A stretch of DNA of 64,000 nt from Lycorma delicatula (taxonomy: Eukaryota > Arthropoda > Insecta > Hemiptera > Fulgoridae): the NCBI RefSeq assembly GCF_047948215.1, contig NC_134462.1, forward strand, positions 121,976,937 to 122,040,936, in the 5' to 3' direction. Positions 23,158 through 33,741 of this stretch are shown here, piece by piece; positions within the stretch are counted from its first letter, which is position 1, and each line of letters starts with the position of its first letter. Under the pieces are notes generated by a model. It ran no database searches, had not been told where the DNA came from, and saw only the letters and a program-made list of their open reading frames with translations. A program made the position numbers and the translations under genes.

Positions 23158-23531
23158 AAATATTATATATATTTAAATAAAAATTTGATAAATGAGCAAA
23201 TGAAATTTGAAAACGTTGTATTATTCAAACAAATATTAAACAATAATTTTGATTCTTAGGTTGGTTATACTGCTTCAAACTAATGAACATAACAATTGAG
23301 ACCTTCAATGACAGATAATGCTGACATTACATTACCTTTTGACGATCAATTGTTATATTTATAATTTTTGTTTTTTTTAAATTCAGGTTAGTATAATTAA
23401 TGAATGATATGTTAAATAAATAATTGTAATTAAACACATCAATGTTCCTGAGGATGAATTACTAATCCAAAAGTGCTCAAACATACTATTGAAAAGATTG
23501 TTGGTAAGTGGAAACTATTACATAAATAAAT

Positions 23532-25995
23532 TATACATCAATACCAACAGGCAATGATTGCTCAACCTTTCTTTTACATACTTCTAAGAGTGCAACCTTC
23601 TTATACACGTTGGCTATTTTTCACATTGCTGGAAAGAAGTGTTGAGAAATATTTAAATAAATCTTTTTCCATCAGTTTGTTATACATAAAATTATAAATC
23701 AACCTATTGAATTGCAGGCTGCAATCATACATAGAGACTAGGTGCGATATGCCTCCTCTAGTGACATTATCTGAATTTCCTTTTCTTAATTAATCTTGGT
23801 TTAAGTCCAAAATGCTAAGATTCAATACACTGTTTAAAATGAAATTTCTTTACATTCCAAATCTCACCAACCCGATTCTAAATGGTGTAAGTCATAACTA
23901 CCACTCTTGCATGAAAGGAAGAAAGCATACAGCAATATTTACTATACACTTTTATCCTTCATGTGTGCTTTACACTAGCTTACATGTTCATCAGGCTTAA
24001 GATGAGTTGATATGATGCAGTGATGCCTTCTTACTACATTTTTTGAGCATCTTTAAGCATTAACCATGCTATTTGATAAATCTTCAGTATCTAACCTGAT
24101 CATCCAAAAATGAGGTTAACTGCCTCTCAAAAATGAGGTTAAAGTTCGTTTTAATAAAACATAGATTTCCTTTAGTAACAAAAAATAATGAGGCATTTGA
24201 CATAACCAATTACTTTTATTTAAGATAAGATGCCTGTCGTGTAAATAAATAAAAAAAAAACATCAAATGGGAGTTATTTACAGTAATGGTTAAGCTTCTT
24301 ATGAAAAGCTGCGACTTTTCATCTACTAAAAATCATACACTAACATTATAACCAGTAATACCACTTTATTATGAATATTTCTTTATATAAAAGCTATTTT
24401 CACTATTAAATATTCATTAATTGATACATTTACATTTTTTTACTCTTTTTCATCTTGCAAAATGAAACCACCATTTCTATTCTTCTCAAACAGCAAGCAA
24501 ATGTGCATTTCATCTATATTTAGTCAGATGGTACAGGCTACAAGCACATGTTTTATTATTTTCTCATCAAGAAAAAAAAGTTTATTTTGTCAGATGTTTT
24601 ATTTCTATATTTTGTCAGATGGTACAACAACAATCTAAAGTATATATTTGCATTTTAATAAACTGATCTTAAAACATTGTTTTTTTATTTATTTTATGTC
24701 ATCATATATATCATGACAAAAGTGATGAGAGTTATAACAAAAATAACTATCACAACCACCAAAAATCTTTATTGTGAAAATGTTAGTGAATCTCCTTATG
24801 ACAAAAACAGAACAATATTAAAAAAAATGGTTAATAATAGAACCTATGACAAACACTTAGTGTGAAGTTTCCCTCAAAAAAACAACTTTTTATGCTGAAT
24901 CTAAAAAAAAAGTCATGCAAAACTTGAAAAAAATTGCAAAACTCACTCGCCACGGGGCTGTTACAATTATAAAATAATGTTACTTTAAATAGATGTTGCT
25001 CTTAACATTTGAGTAGATTTATATTTTGAACTTAGTGGCTGTACACCATCTAGTCATACCAATAGGGAATTCTAACTACAAAACTCTCTGCTCTAACTTC
25101 ACAAAAACCATCCTTTGCTCAAAAACAACCTGAACCCATCCTTTCACTTTTTCAAATGTCCCTACTTCCCATCCACCATTATCACTACAACTTCTAAAAT
25201 TACCTGCAATTATTGATCACCCAGAATTACTGATTGCTGGAATTACTTGCAGTTCTTTGTCAGCAAATAATTCATCCAATATATATTACAATATCCAAAA
25301 CATGCAAAAAAAACCATACAAAGTTTTATTTTGGGAAAATATTATTTTGGAGAAGTTTTCAGTTCACGAGATTTTAATATTACTTTTAGCATTTATAAAA
25401 AAATTTACACGATTAATCAGTAAATTTTGCTGTTTTAAGTAGAACTATACATATAGATTCAATCACATAATTAGAATATACATCCATTATTACCTTGCCT
25501 GCAAATACATAAACTTTCTGTATATAGTTAAAACAAAACATAATCCCAGAAATCTACACAAAACCATACAGAGTTGGAATGAATGACTGTAACATAAACC
25601 ATGGTTTTACAATCTTAGCCAAACAGAAAAAAATTTCATGCCCTGTGGAACCTTTACATACGCTCCAGAAATTAGTACACAAAGTACACATTACAATACA
25701 ATGTAGAAACAAAAATAAACAATATAGCACTGCAGATGTCATATTATAGCAAATGTATTGAGCACCAAGGACTAAAAGAAGGGCTTACAAAAACAACTAA
25801 CCAAAGCCACTAGAAGAAATCTTTGAATTCTAGCAACAACATATTATTGAGTAAAGAAAAACACATTTGGAAATAATTAACACATGTCAGAAGATTAGCA
25901 GCAAATAACAACATTAAATATATATGCATATAAAATACTGACAGTTAATACTGAAAATAATCTTACAATATTTCTATAAAACGAGGGCAGATATT

Positions 25996-26003
<8 letters not shown>
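23532..26003. other. Intergenic; nothing recognised
   Basis: No supported gene. There is a local direct repeat of gtcagatggtaca at about 24521 and 24614, and otherwise unremarkable AT-rich sequence. Confidence 0.5.
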
Positions 26004-26030
<27 letters not shown>

Positions 26031-26108
26031 GTTTGTGTGTATGTGTGTATGTGTGTGTGTGTGTGTATGTGTGTGTGTGTGTGTATGTGTGTGTGAGTGG
26101 GTGTGGGT
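26004..26108. repeat. Compound (TA)n(TG)n microsatellite
   Basis: A TA run at 26004-26030 is followed by TG repeats interrupted by ta/at up to about 26108. It generates long spurious ORFs of Tyr/Ile and Cys/Val on both strands. Confidence 0.95.
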
Positions 26109-26157
26109 ATGGTGATTATGCTGATGTTCATGCAACTGAGTACATGCAAGTAGCAGC

Positions 26158-26334
26158 CGATTGGGTTGGTCTTGTGTTGAACTTGTCATCGCAAATCGGC
26201 TGATTTCAAAGTTAAGGAGTTCTAAGGTTCAAATCCTAATTTTGGAGTTACTTTTATATGGATTTGAATACTAGATAATGAATACTGGTATTCTTTGGTG
26301 GTTGGATTTCAATTAACCTCACATCTCAGGAGTG
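26158..26334 (+). mobile_element. tRNA-derived SINE, 5' part (outer, interrupted copy)
   Basis: Starts with gattgggttggtcttgtgtt, an A-box-like stretch, then a B box ggttcaaatcc at 26226-26236, followed by the body ggatttgaatactagat and ggtggttggatttcaattaa. It stops at the insertion point of a second SINE, and its 3' half resumes at 26651. Confidence 0.8.
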
Positions 26335-26650
26335 AGATGTGACCTTCTTTCTTTCTTTCTTTCCTGTTTAGCCTCCGGTAACTACTGTTCAGATAATACT
26401 TCAGAGGATGAATGAGGATGATATGTATGAGTGTAAATGAAGTGTAGTCTTGTACATTCTCAGTTCGACCATCCCTGAGATGTGTGGTTAATTGAAACCC
26501 AACCACCAAAGAACACCGGTATCCACGATCTAGTATTCAAATCCGTGTAAAAATACCTGGCTTTACTAGGATTTGAACGCTGGAACTCTCGACTTCCAAA
26601 TCAGCTGATTTGGGAAGACGCGTTAACCACTAGACCAACCCGGTGGGTCT
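26335..26650 (-). mobile_element. tRNA-derived SINE inserted into another SINE
   Basis: Read on the minus strand it begins acccaccgggttggtctagt (A box), continues with a B box gttcaaatcc and the common body, and ends with ggaggctaaacaggaaagaaag repeats. It is flanked by aggagtg at 26328-26334 and 26651-26657, a likely target-site duplication inside the older plus-strand copy. Confidence 0.85.
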
Positions 26651-26752
26651 AGGAGTGGTCGACCTGAGACTGTACAAGATTACGTATCATCCTCATTCAT
26701 CCTCTGAAGTAATATCTTAGTGGTTCCAGAAGCTAAACGGAAAAAGAAAAAG
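26651..26752 (+). mobile_element. 3' part of the interrupted SINE
   Basis: Resumes the plus-strand SINE at aggagtggtcgacctgagac, continues with catcctcattcatcctctga and ends in an AAAAAGAAAAAG tail. With 26158-26334 it reconstructs one full-length copy. Confidence 0.8.
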
Positions 26753-27143
26753 TACATTCAAATACATAGTATATCTACTCATATGAATGCATGTAGGTAT
26801 GTACACAAGCACATTTTGTATGTACACAAGAAAGATCTACATTTTCAGTTTTCTTATAAAAATTATTATTTTGTGCACGAACTTATAGTCTTCATATACA
26901 TTTATGTTATTAAATGTATCAGTTTTTCTATGGCAAACAATTTAAGTAATTGTACTAGGAGTGTAAAGATTCCCATCAAAAAGAAACAACAAGAAAATAT
27001 TTAACCAAAATATGAGCAAAAAACCAATTAGTAAGAAACAAAAATTAATAAAAAGTTGTAAAGCAAAAAACCTATTAAAATAAATATACACGATGCATAT
27101 ACCAACAAAATAACCACCAAACACGGTAACATAAGTTAAAAAC

Positions 27144-27279
27144 ATAATACCAAAAGTCGACTTTCATGGGATCCTGCATCATCAGTTGGTACAAAGTTTG
27201 TTTTTGTATGATGTAATTTTGGAATTTTGTATGTACTGACTGATGATGCGGGATCCCATGAAAGTAACTTTGGTATTAG
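27144..27279. repeat. Foldback repeat (about 40-bp inverted arms)
   Basis: The left arm 27144-27187 and right arm 27237-27279 are imperfect reverse complements built around tttcatgggatcc and gatgatgc, with an AT-rich spacer of about 50 bp. This could be a solo foldback or MITE-like element. No coding content. Confidence 0.75.
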
Positions 27280-30199
27280 TGTTTTAGGTGATAATTGGCA
27301 CAGTGATTAGTATGTTGATGAACTATTTGAATTTTCACAAAATTGAGTGTGTGTGTGTATGTTCATATGCGTGTGCGTGCAGGTATATTGTCTGATGAGT
27401 TTGTGTATACACTACATACACATTGCAATTAACAGAGGTAGCATTCATGTTTGTTATGAAGTTTAATGTATTAGTTATAATGAAAAACAGTAAGTATTTA
27501 CTTGTACTTGTATATTTTTGTTTTTCTTAAAACAATTTCAATGAAACACATATACATGTATACATAATGTAACATATTATATTAACATTTAACAAAGCAC
27601 ATGACATAACTTTCACGTTTTCATTGTTTATTTGTGCACAGTATGACTATAATTAGATTACAATAATATATGACTATAATAATTAGTATAAACAGAAATT
27701 TTTTTACATAGACTACAGTGTTTAATCATATTTTAACCGTATTTGGATCTTATTTTATTAAAACAGCTAGAGAACTACCCTTCAACTAAATATTTTAACG
27801 TAATATGCAATGTTAGTTTAAATATTTAATATAAACTGAATTATTTAATTATGATAAGATGCTAATCCATAGAATTTTATTTTGTATAAGAGGAAATATA
27901 TATATCTGATATACTTTAAGTAAAACAGGAAACACTACATAATTTTCATACGGGAAAAAAATAAAATACTACTTAATTACATCAATGAAAGTATGACCAA
28001 CATCTATTAACATCGAAAAAAAGAATTACGTAGTCAAATTTAATTTTAAAAACTATAGATATAAAAAGATAACTGTAAAAAAAGAAATTAATAACAGATC
28101 TACATTAACTGAAAGCTGTGTTCACATTTAATTACAATCATAATAGTCCTGGTTTTTTTATTAAACATATGAGGAAACTGAATTAATTAATAATCTCTGA
28201 ATAAATAAATATATAAGATAAAATAATTAAACCGATTCTCATAATTAGCAACATCCTGTAACACTATACTGTATTGTGTTTCTGCTGAATTCTATAGAAG
28301 AATAATTAAACAAACGCAATTTATTAAACAAGCTGAAAGAATCACAAAGGTAAGAGCATACATATACTTTATTATTTATATTAAAAACAAAAATTGACTT
28401 TCTTTTAATAAGTAAGCAATTTAATTCAGTATTTACAGTTCAGGTATTAAAATACAAACTGACATTTGTGTACACTGTGTTCATTTCCTGGTTGAATCTA
28501 TCAATTTTTCATATATAACCTCATTAATATTTTAATAAATTAGTTTAAATCATCACAAAAATTCTCAGAGTATTGCTGCCCGTCACAATAAGTTTTAAAA
28601 AACTATGTAATTATTACTACTATTAGTATTATTACATAATTAGTACTTCTCTACTTTGATAATTAAATTAATAAAAAATCAAAATTAAAAAACTGTACTA
28701 TTACTACTCTAGTAAATAAATATTACAAAGAACATGAAAGATTTAATACAATGACATAGTAAATTAAAAAAAAAACAAAAACAAATATATTATACAAATG
28801 GTCTAATAAGATAAACATAAAATAAGTAAAAAATACCAACCTGCCAACTGGTTGGATCAAATAACGGAATGACCAATAACTATTTTTAATTCACAATTTA
28901 TTTTTGGCAATGGATAAAGAAAGCCACCATAATAATATAATATTATACAATTATGGCATTATTTATTTTAATTACCAGCATCATAAAGAATACAGGTTGG
29001 TGATACGCAGTGCACTACCTAGTAGCAATTAAACTACTAAATATTATATTTTAGTTTAGCAATTACATTTTTAATATGTAATTACTGTAACAAAAATAGA
29101 AAATTACTTTAAAAGATTACACATACAATTTGATTGCATTATCATTAGTGGGTATTGCCCTTAGACTGAAATTTCTTTACATTTTATTATATGACAAGTT
29201 TTCATGCAATGTTTCTTGATTTCATTTATAAAAAAAATCAAATTGTACCGTTTTGTTTTGAACCAAAACAATAAGTTTGTCTTCATTTTTTAAATATTTA
29301 TTATGCCTATTATTTATAATGGCAAGAATATATTTATATAATAATGTCTTGGGGTTCCCTAAACTAGTCAAATTAGGTTTTTAAGGCAAAAACAAGCTGC
29401 AAGATCATTGTATGGCACCCATAAGCATGAATCATGTAAACCAATATTTAGAAAATAATGATAACTTATGCTTCTGTTAATATTTATGAATGTGCAACCT
29501 TTCTTAAAAAGAGTAGTCATTTATTCTTAAAATTCAAAATTTAGAGAAAATAATTTAAAAAAATGGGTTAATATTAATACAAATTTGAGGTGACTATATA
29601 ATTTCTGTTCAATGTCAGTTAAAACAATTGTTTGGAGATTTGGGTACTTCAAACAAATACAAATCAGCATACCAAATTACATCACTATCGGTTAAATAGT
29701 TTTTGAATAATGAATTAGATAATTAAGGGTATACTGTAATTAACGTTGTTAATTAGTTTCAGAAGCAAAAGGAAACTCATCAAGCGATTTTTCACCTTAT
29801 AAGTAGCTTTTTCTATGGTATTTCAAAACTTTTATCAAACCTGAAGAACTGTAATGAAAAGAGCAGAAATTGTCTGCGATCAGTGTCACAGAACTAAGAC
29901 AAGTCCTCCGCAGGAGAAAAGCAACTGTACTTTTTCAAAATCAAATCTTGTTAAAAAAATTTATGATTTCTTGGTGTCTATTGTACATAAGATAATCTTT
30001 TTTTCTAAATTAAGGTAGCAGAATGAGAGGATTATGATTTTGCATCAGAATACAATAATCCCTTAAAATGTATTTGAAATTCAAATTAACTTTAGATCAA
30101 CGAGTTTTGGAATTTTAATTAATGGTGTGAAACTAAAAGATGATAGCACCTGTTGTTTTTTGCAATATTTTGTTCTCCCGTTACATACCAGTGTGTAAT
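27280..30199. other. Intergenic desert; nothing recognised
   Basis: About 2.9 kb of very AT-rich DNA with no ORF, splice-site-bounded exon or repeat that I could support. Confidence 0.55.
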
Positions 30200-32085
30200 A
30201 GATTTCAGCCACCTTCTTTGGATTATAGAATTCGATTCCATGTTGCGTTTGAGGTTGCCATGTGGTTGTCGAGTCAGCACATATGCTGACGACACGCTGC
30301 TGCTGATTGAAGGGATTCCAATAACGAAGTAGAGTTCCAAGCTGCTCATGCTTGTGGGACACTCCGGCTGTAGAATCACAAACATAAAACCATTTTCAGC
30401 CCAGAGAAAACCACATGATGGTTGCTTCCCAACGAATCCGGATTTAGATGGCTGGTCTCCCCATTCGGTACATTACAGCACAAAGGTACCTGGGCGTTAA
30501 CCTTGATGAGAATTTTCGGTTCAAGGAACATCTATAGTATGTAGCAAAAAAAGCCTATGATGATTTTTATGGAATCCGTAGTCATTCATCCCCGATTGGG
30601 GGTTGAATTACCGTACCATGCGTATCCTTTACAAAGGTGTCGGTGAGACGATTATGCTATATGCTGCACCTGTATGGGCTCACCGCTTGGCCTTTAGGTG
30701 TTCGTGTAACACCTAAAGGCCAACATTTTGCTGCGAGCCCAGCGACTCCTCTTTCTGGCTGTTACAGGCGGTAATAGAACAGTCTCGCGGGAGGCAGTCT
30801 ATGTTACAGCCGGAGTCAAACCAATAGATATCTTGGCTAATGAGCGTCAGGAACACTACATTTCCAAGGTAAATAAGCTATTGACGTAATAACAAAAGCA
30901 GGAGCTTGAAGACCGGGGCCTTGCATCTTGACCGGTCAGGTTGGACGAATCCCCCCAGGTCACTACATGCATGATATATTTCCTGTAATGTCTGATTTAG
31001 GTGAGATTATATTACACAGTTTCTTTCCGGGCATGGTGTCTTTCGGGCGAATCTGGCTAGGTTTCGAGTCAATGATGATACAAGGATTGAGGTAATGATG
31101 ATACAGTGGACCATGTCCTCATGTCTGTCCCCTATATGAGGTTGAATGTTCACAAGCTGTTAGGGAACTTGAGAGAATACATTCCTTTCTGGATCTCCGT
31201 ATTAACTAGATGATCCGCGAGAGTGGCTTACAGTGGCTGGTTTTCTTCGTGCCCTTGCGGTGTGTAGGTCTGGAGAGGAAGTTTAATCGAGGTATTTGAT
31301 CATGGTAGGATCCCGAATGGCGAGGGTTCCATGCTAGGCATTGGATTGGTTGGAGGTAGGCGCACTGGCATCGTGCCACGGTTATATTGGTATCGTTTGG
31401 GATTAGATTTGGGGCTCACACTGACGGTGGCGGCCGCGCTGCCGGAGTACGGTAGCCCGTGCGACTGAAACGTGGCTTCGTCCTGCCGATGGCGGTCCCT
31501 GATTTTGACTTTGTAATGCCGTACGAGAATCCATGATGGGACCGGGTGTGAGTGCGGCGTTTGTCCCCGGCTCCTGTGCGGATCGGAATGAGGTTACATT
31601 CCCCTTGTTAGGTGACCTAATTTGGTCGACTTATTGGGTGTAGTCTGAATTTCTATGTTGCGTAAAACTAAATTTTGATTGGTATAAGTGGAGCTCTGAT
31701 TTAACTTACAACTCGTTAATTTTCTGAGGGATTCACAGTAACGAAGGGTGCTGTCAAATTTAGACTAGGCGCGGGATCCGCACTTCTCCGGTTTCGGTCA
31801 GTTAGTTTGAGGGAATCATGTTAGGTTGGATATGAAGATGTCCGTTTGAGGCCTACGTGAAGGCAAAATTTGATTTGTATTTTACTAAAGTAAATGTCTG
31901 CCGAGGCATTTACATCGGCGGCATCCTGACCGAGGCCTGGCTGATGACTGTGAGATGTAATCTGTTAGTGGGTCTAAAGACGACCTCTACTAAACCCCCT
32001 CAGGGATCGGAACGAGGGGGTGGTGTGGCGACCGGAATCGTCACAAGGTGGGTGGGTGTCTTCTCCTACGGGGTTGGGATGTGAT
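30200..32085 (+). mobile_element. R1-type LINE, family B copy 2 (RT palm to 3' end), degenerate
   Basis: The RT active site is readable as T-Y-A-D-D-T-L-L-L-I-E-G at 30279-30314, followed at about 30610-30680 by [21 protein letters not shown], the same thumb segment as copy 1. The C-terminal D-D-T-V-D-H-V-L segment lies near 31090-31120, and the 3' UTR ends ctacggggttggga at about 32070-32085 as in copy 1. Multiple stops. The 5' end is set by loss of similarity only. A 16-bp perfect hairpin interrupts it at 30687-30723. Confidence 0.8.
30687..30723. repeat. Perfect 16-bp hairpin inside LINE B copy 2
   Basis: Arms 30687-30702 (ttggcctttaggtgtt) and 30708-30723 with loop cgtgt. The corresponding stretch in copy 1 (about 9530-9570) has no such palindrome, so one arm arose after insertion. 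Confidence 0.85.
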
Positions 32086-32720
32086 ACCCCTGAAAAGGTC
32101 CGTTTTTTGCATTAGCTCCTAGAAGAGCTTTTGGGTCCGGAAGCTGGTCTCCGTTGCCGTTGCTGGTCACGGGGCATCCCCTCAGCGGCAGTTGGGTCCC
32201 CACTACAGTCTGGCAGTAGTGGCCCCCAGAGCCCGGGTCGGCGTCGGTCGTCTTTCGCCGGTGCGGCCGAGGCAGTTCTACCCGAGCGATCCCACGCTGG
32301 GCCGGCTCCTGTTGCTGAGTCCGCCGGCCAAAGCGATTGAAGCCCGGCGAGCTGGAGCGAGAAGGTAGCGTCCGCGTCCGCGTCCGCGTCCAGCGTTTCC
32401 CTCGGCGGACCAGCCAGGCCTGTTGCTCCGCCGGGGATGTTGGCGTTCGGCGGGAGGTTCCACGTTGAGGCGGCTAGGGATCATCTTCTGTCTTCTTCTT
32501 CTTGTTCTTAAGTCTTATCCAGGTGGTGGCCGACGATGAATTAAAAATTCACTCTTGTTCACGCTCTTTTATTGGAATCTTATTTATTTTATTGGAGAGT
32601 GGTGAGGCCGCAGCGCCGTTATGGTGGGAGAACTGCGCGGTCATCTGCGCGGCGGGAGTGACGCTGTACCAGCGCGTACGTATAGTACGCTCCCGCTGAC
32701 ATCTGAGCTGCTACCGTCGT
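32086..32720. other. GC-rich island of unknown origin upstream of ABCH gene 2
   Basis: About 630 bases far richer in G+C and CpG than anything around, including four tandem gcgtcc units at 32369-32391 and cttcttcttcttgttctt at about 32492. ORFs on both strands (32131-32340 plus, 32278-32484 minus) are low-complexity Pro/Ser/Ala/Arg and look spurious. It follows directly on the 3' end of LINE B, so it may be the 5' end of another retroelement; alternatively it is a promoter or 5' untranslated region for gene 2, whose first coding exon starts 0.7 kb downstream. Confidence 0.4.
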
Positions 32721-33387
32721 CATTCGCCGATATTAAGTTAGGCATATATGTGGTAACAATATGTAATAGATTTGATGAAACGTCTCATTGTTTAATATTA
32801 ATTGAAAATTATAGTTTAGAATCGTATTATTTTTGGATTTTCTAGTTCGATTTCCGTCTAATTTTATTTAATTATTCTAGAATTTCTGTTTAATTTTATC
32901 TACATTAAAGTTAACTACAGAGTGACTGAAAAATAGACCCTAACAAGAAAACCATATACACTGAGGCATACAGGTTCAATCTTTAATAAATTGCAAAAGA
33001 TTCTTATCTTTTAGTTCATTACTCCTCTGATACTGTCAGACAATATTCTTCCTAAGTCGGAGTTGATCTTCATTTCGTTTATTTGTATTTTTTGCCACTC
33101 ATTTAATCGCTCTTTGTTTTAATGTAATGTTTCTGATCTTAATTTGTGTACACGTTTTCTAGTTTCAGCAGTTGTGTAACTGTTCGCTTTATTAAATAAT
33201 TGGAGGATTGTATTGCATTTTCAAACGAAATAAGTTTAAATGAAGTGGCACCAAAAAATGTGTATATAATTTAATAGGCGAACACGGAAGTCATGTGGTG
33301 TCCACATCAGATTTTTTGTGTAACCTTTTATGTAACATTTCAGTCACACAAATCTTTAATCTAATCTATTAATAAATTATTTTACAG
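32721..33387. other. Region upstream of ABCH gene 2; dispersed repeat at its end
   Basis: AT-rich, no ORF. At about 33285-33365 lies a repeat with ggaagtcatgtggt and a following catttcagt that recurs at about 55195-55265, so the splice acceptor of the first gene 2 exon sits next to a dispersed repeat. Confidence 0.45.
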
Positions 33388-33432
33388 ATAGTATATTACA
33401 CAAGAGCAGAAATACAAAAAGAGTCAATCTCA

Positions 33433-33545
33433 ATGGAATCACTACATTCTGATAACACTTCAATTCTCTTACAAGGTGTATGTAAAGAATACAACCATAA
33501 ACATGTTCTTGAAAATCTTAATATGGATGTTCCGAAAGGTTGCAT
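33433..33545 (+). CDS. ABCH gene 2, exon 1 (start and A-loop strand)
   Basis: ATG at 33433 begins M-E-S-L-H-S-D-N-T and the exon ends with [15 protein letters not shown], the first beta strands of the ATPase domain. The acceptor attattttacag is at 33387 and the donor gtaagt at 33546 (phase 2). The 45 bases between acceptor and ATG have no in-frame stop, and the base at -3 is T, so the true start may lie in an unseen exon. Confidence 0.75.
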
Positions 33546-33705
33546 GTAAGTTATTTAATTTTTAATAACACACAAAAGAGTAGTAACTAATGTTAACGCT
33601 CCAATGGATTAAGAAATTGAGCAGAATGACTTCACACACACTTTCTCTCTCTCTCTCAGTCACTCACACTCTCACTCACTCACACTCACATATAATGTAA
33701 CTTGC

Positions 33706-33741
<36 letters not shown>

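Larger units (their letters stand above)
22775..23531 (+). mobile_element. Short Penelope-like element with long inverted terminal repeats
   Basis: Left arm 22775-22917 and right arm 23383-23531 are inverted copies about 145 bp long (for example gtttccacttaccaacaatctt on the left against its reverse complement on the right). Between them the plus strand at 22949-23047 reads C-A-N-C-N...M-T-N-R-S-F-S-I-R-I-N-E-H-I, and after one frameshift H-I-L-E-N-N-Q-N-Y-N-P-Y, which is the C-terminal part of a GIY-YIG endonuclease as carried by Penelope-like elements. No reverse transcriptase remains. Penelope-like elements are known to have direct or inverted terminal repeats (pLTRs), so this is a deleted copy with inverted pLTRs. 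Each arm holds a hammerhead-like core. Confidence 0.75.

Noticed and set aside
25895..26203. His/Thr-rich and Val/Cys-rich ORFs on both strands.
   Set aside because: They are translations of the (TA)n(TG)n microsatellite.
32131..32484. ORFs on both strands in the GC-rich block.
   Set aside because: Low-complexity composition typical of GC-rich non-coding DNA; no domain.
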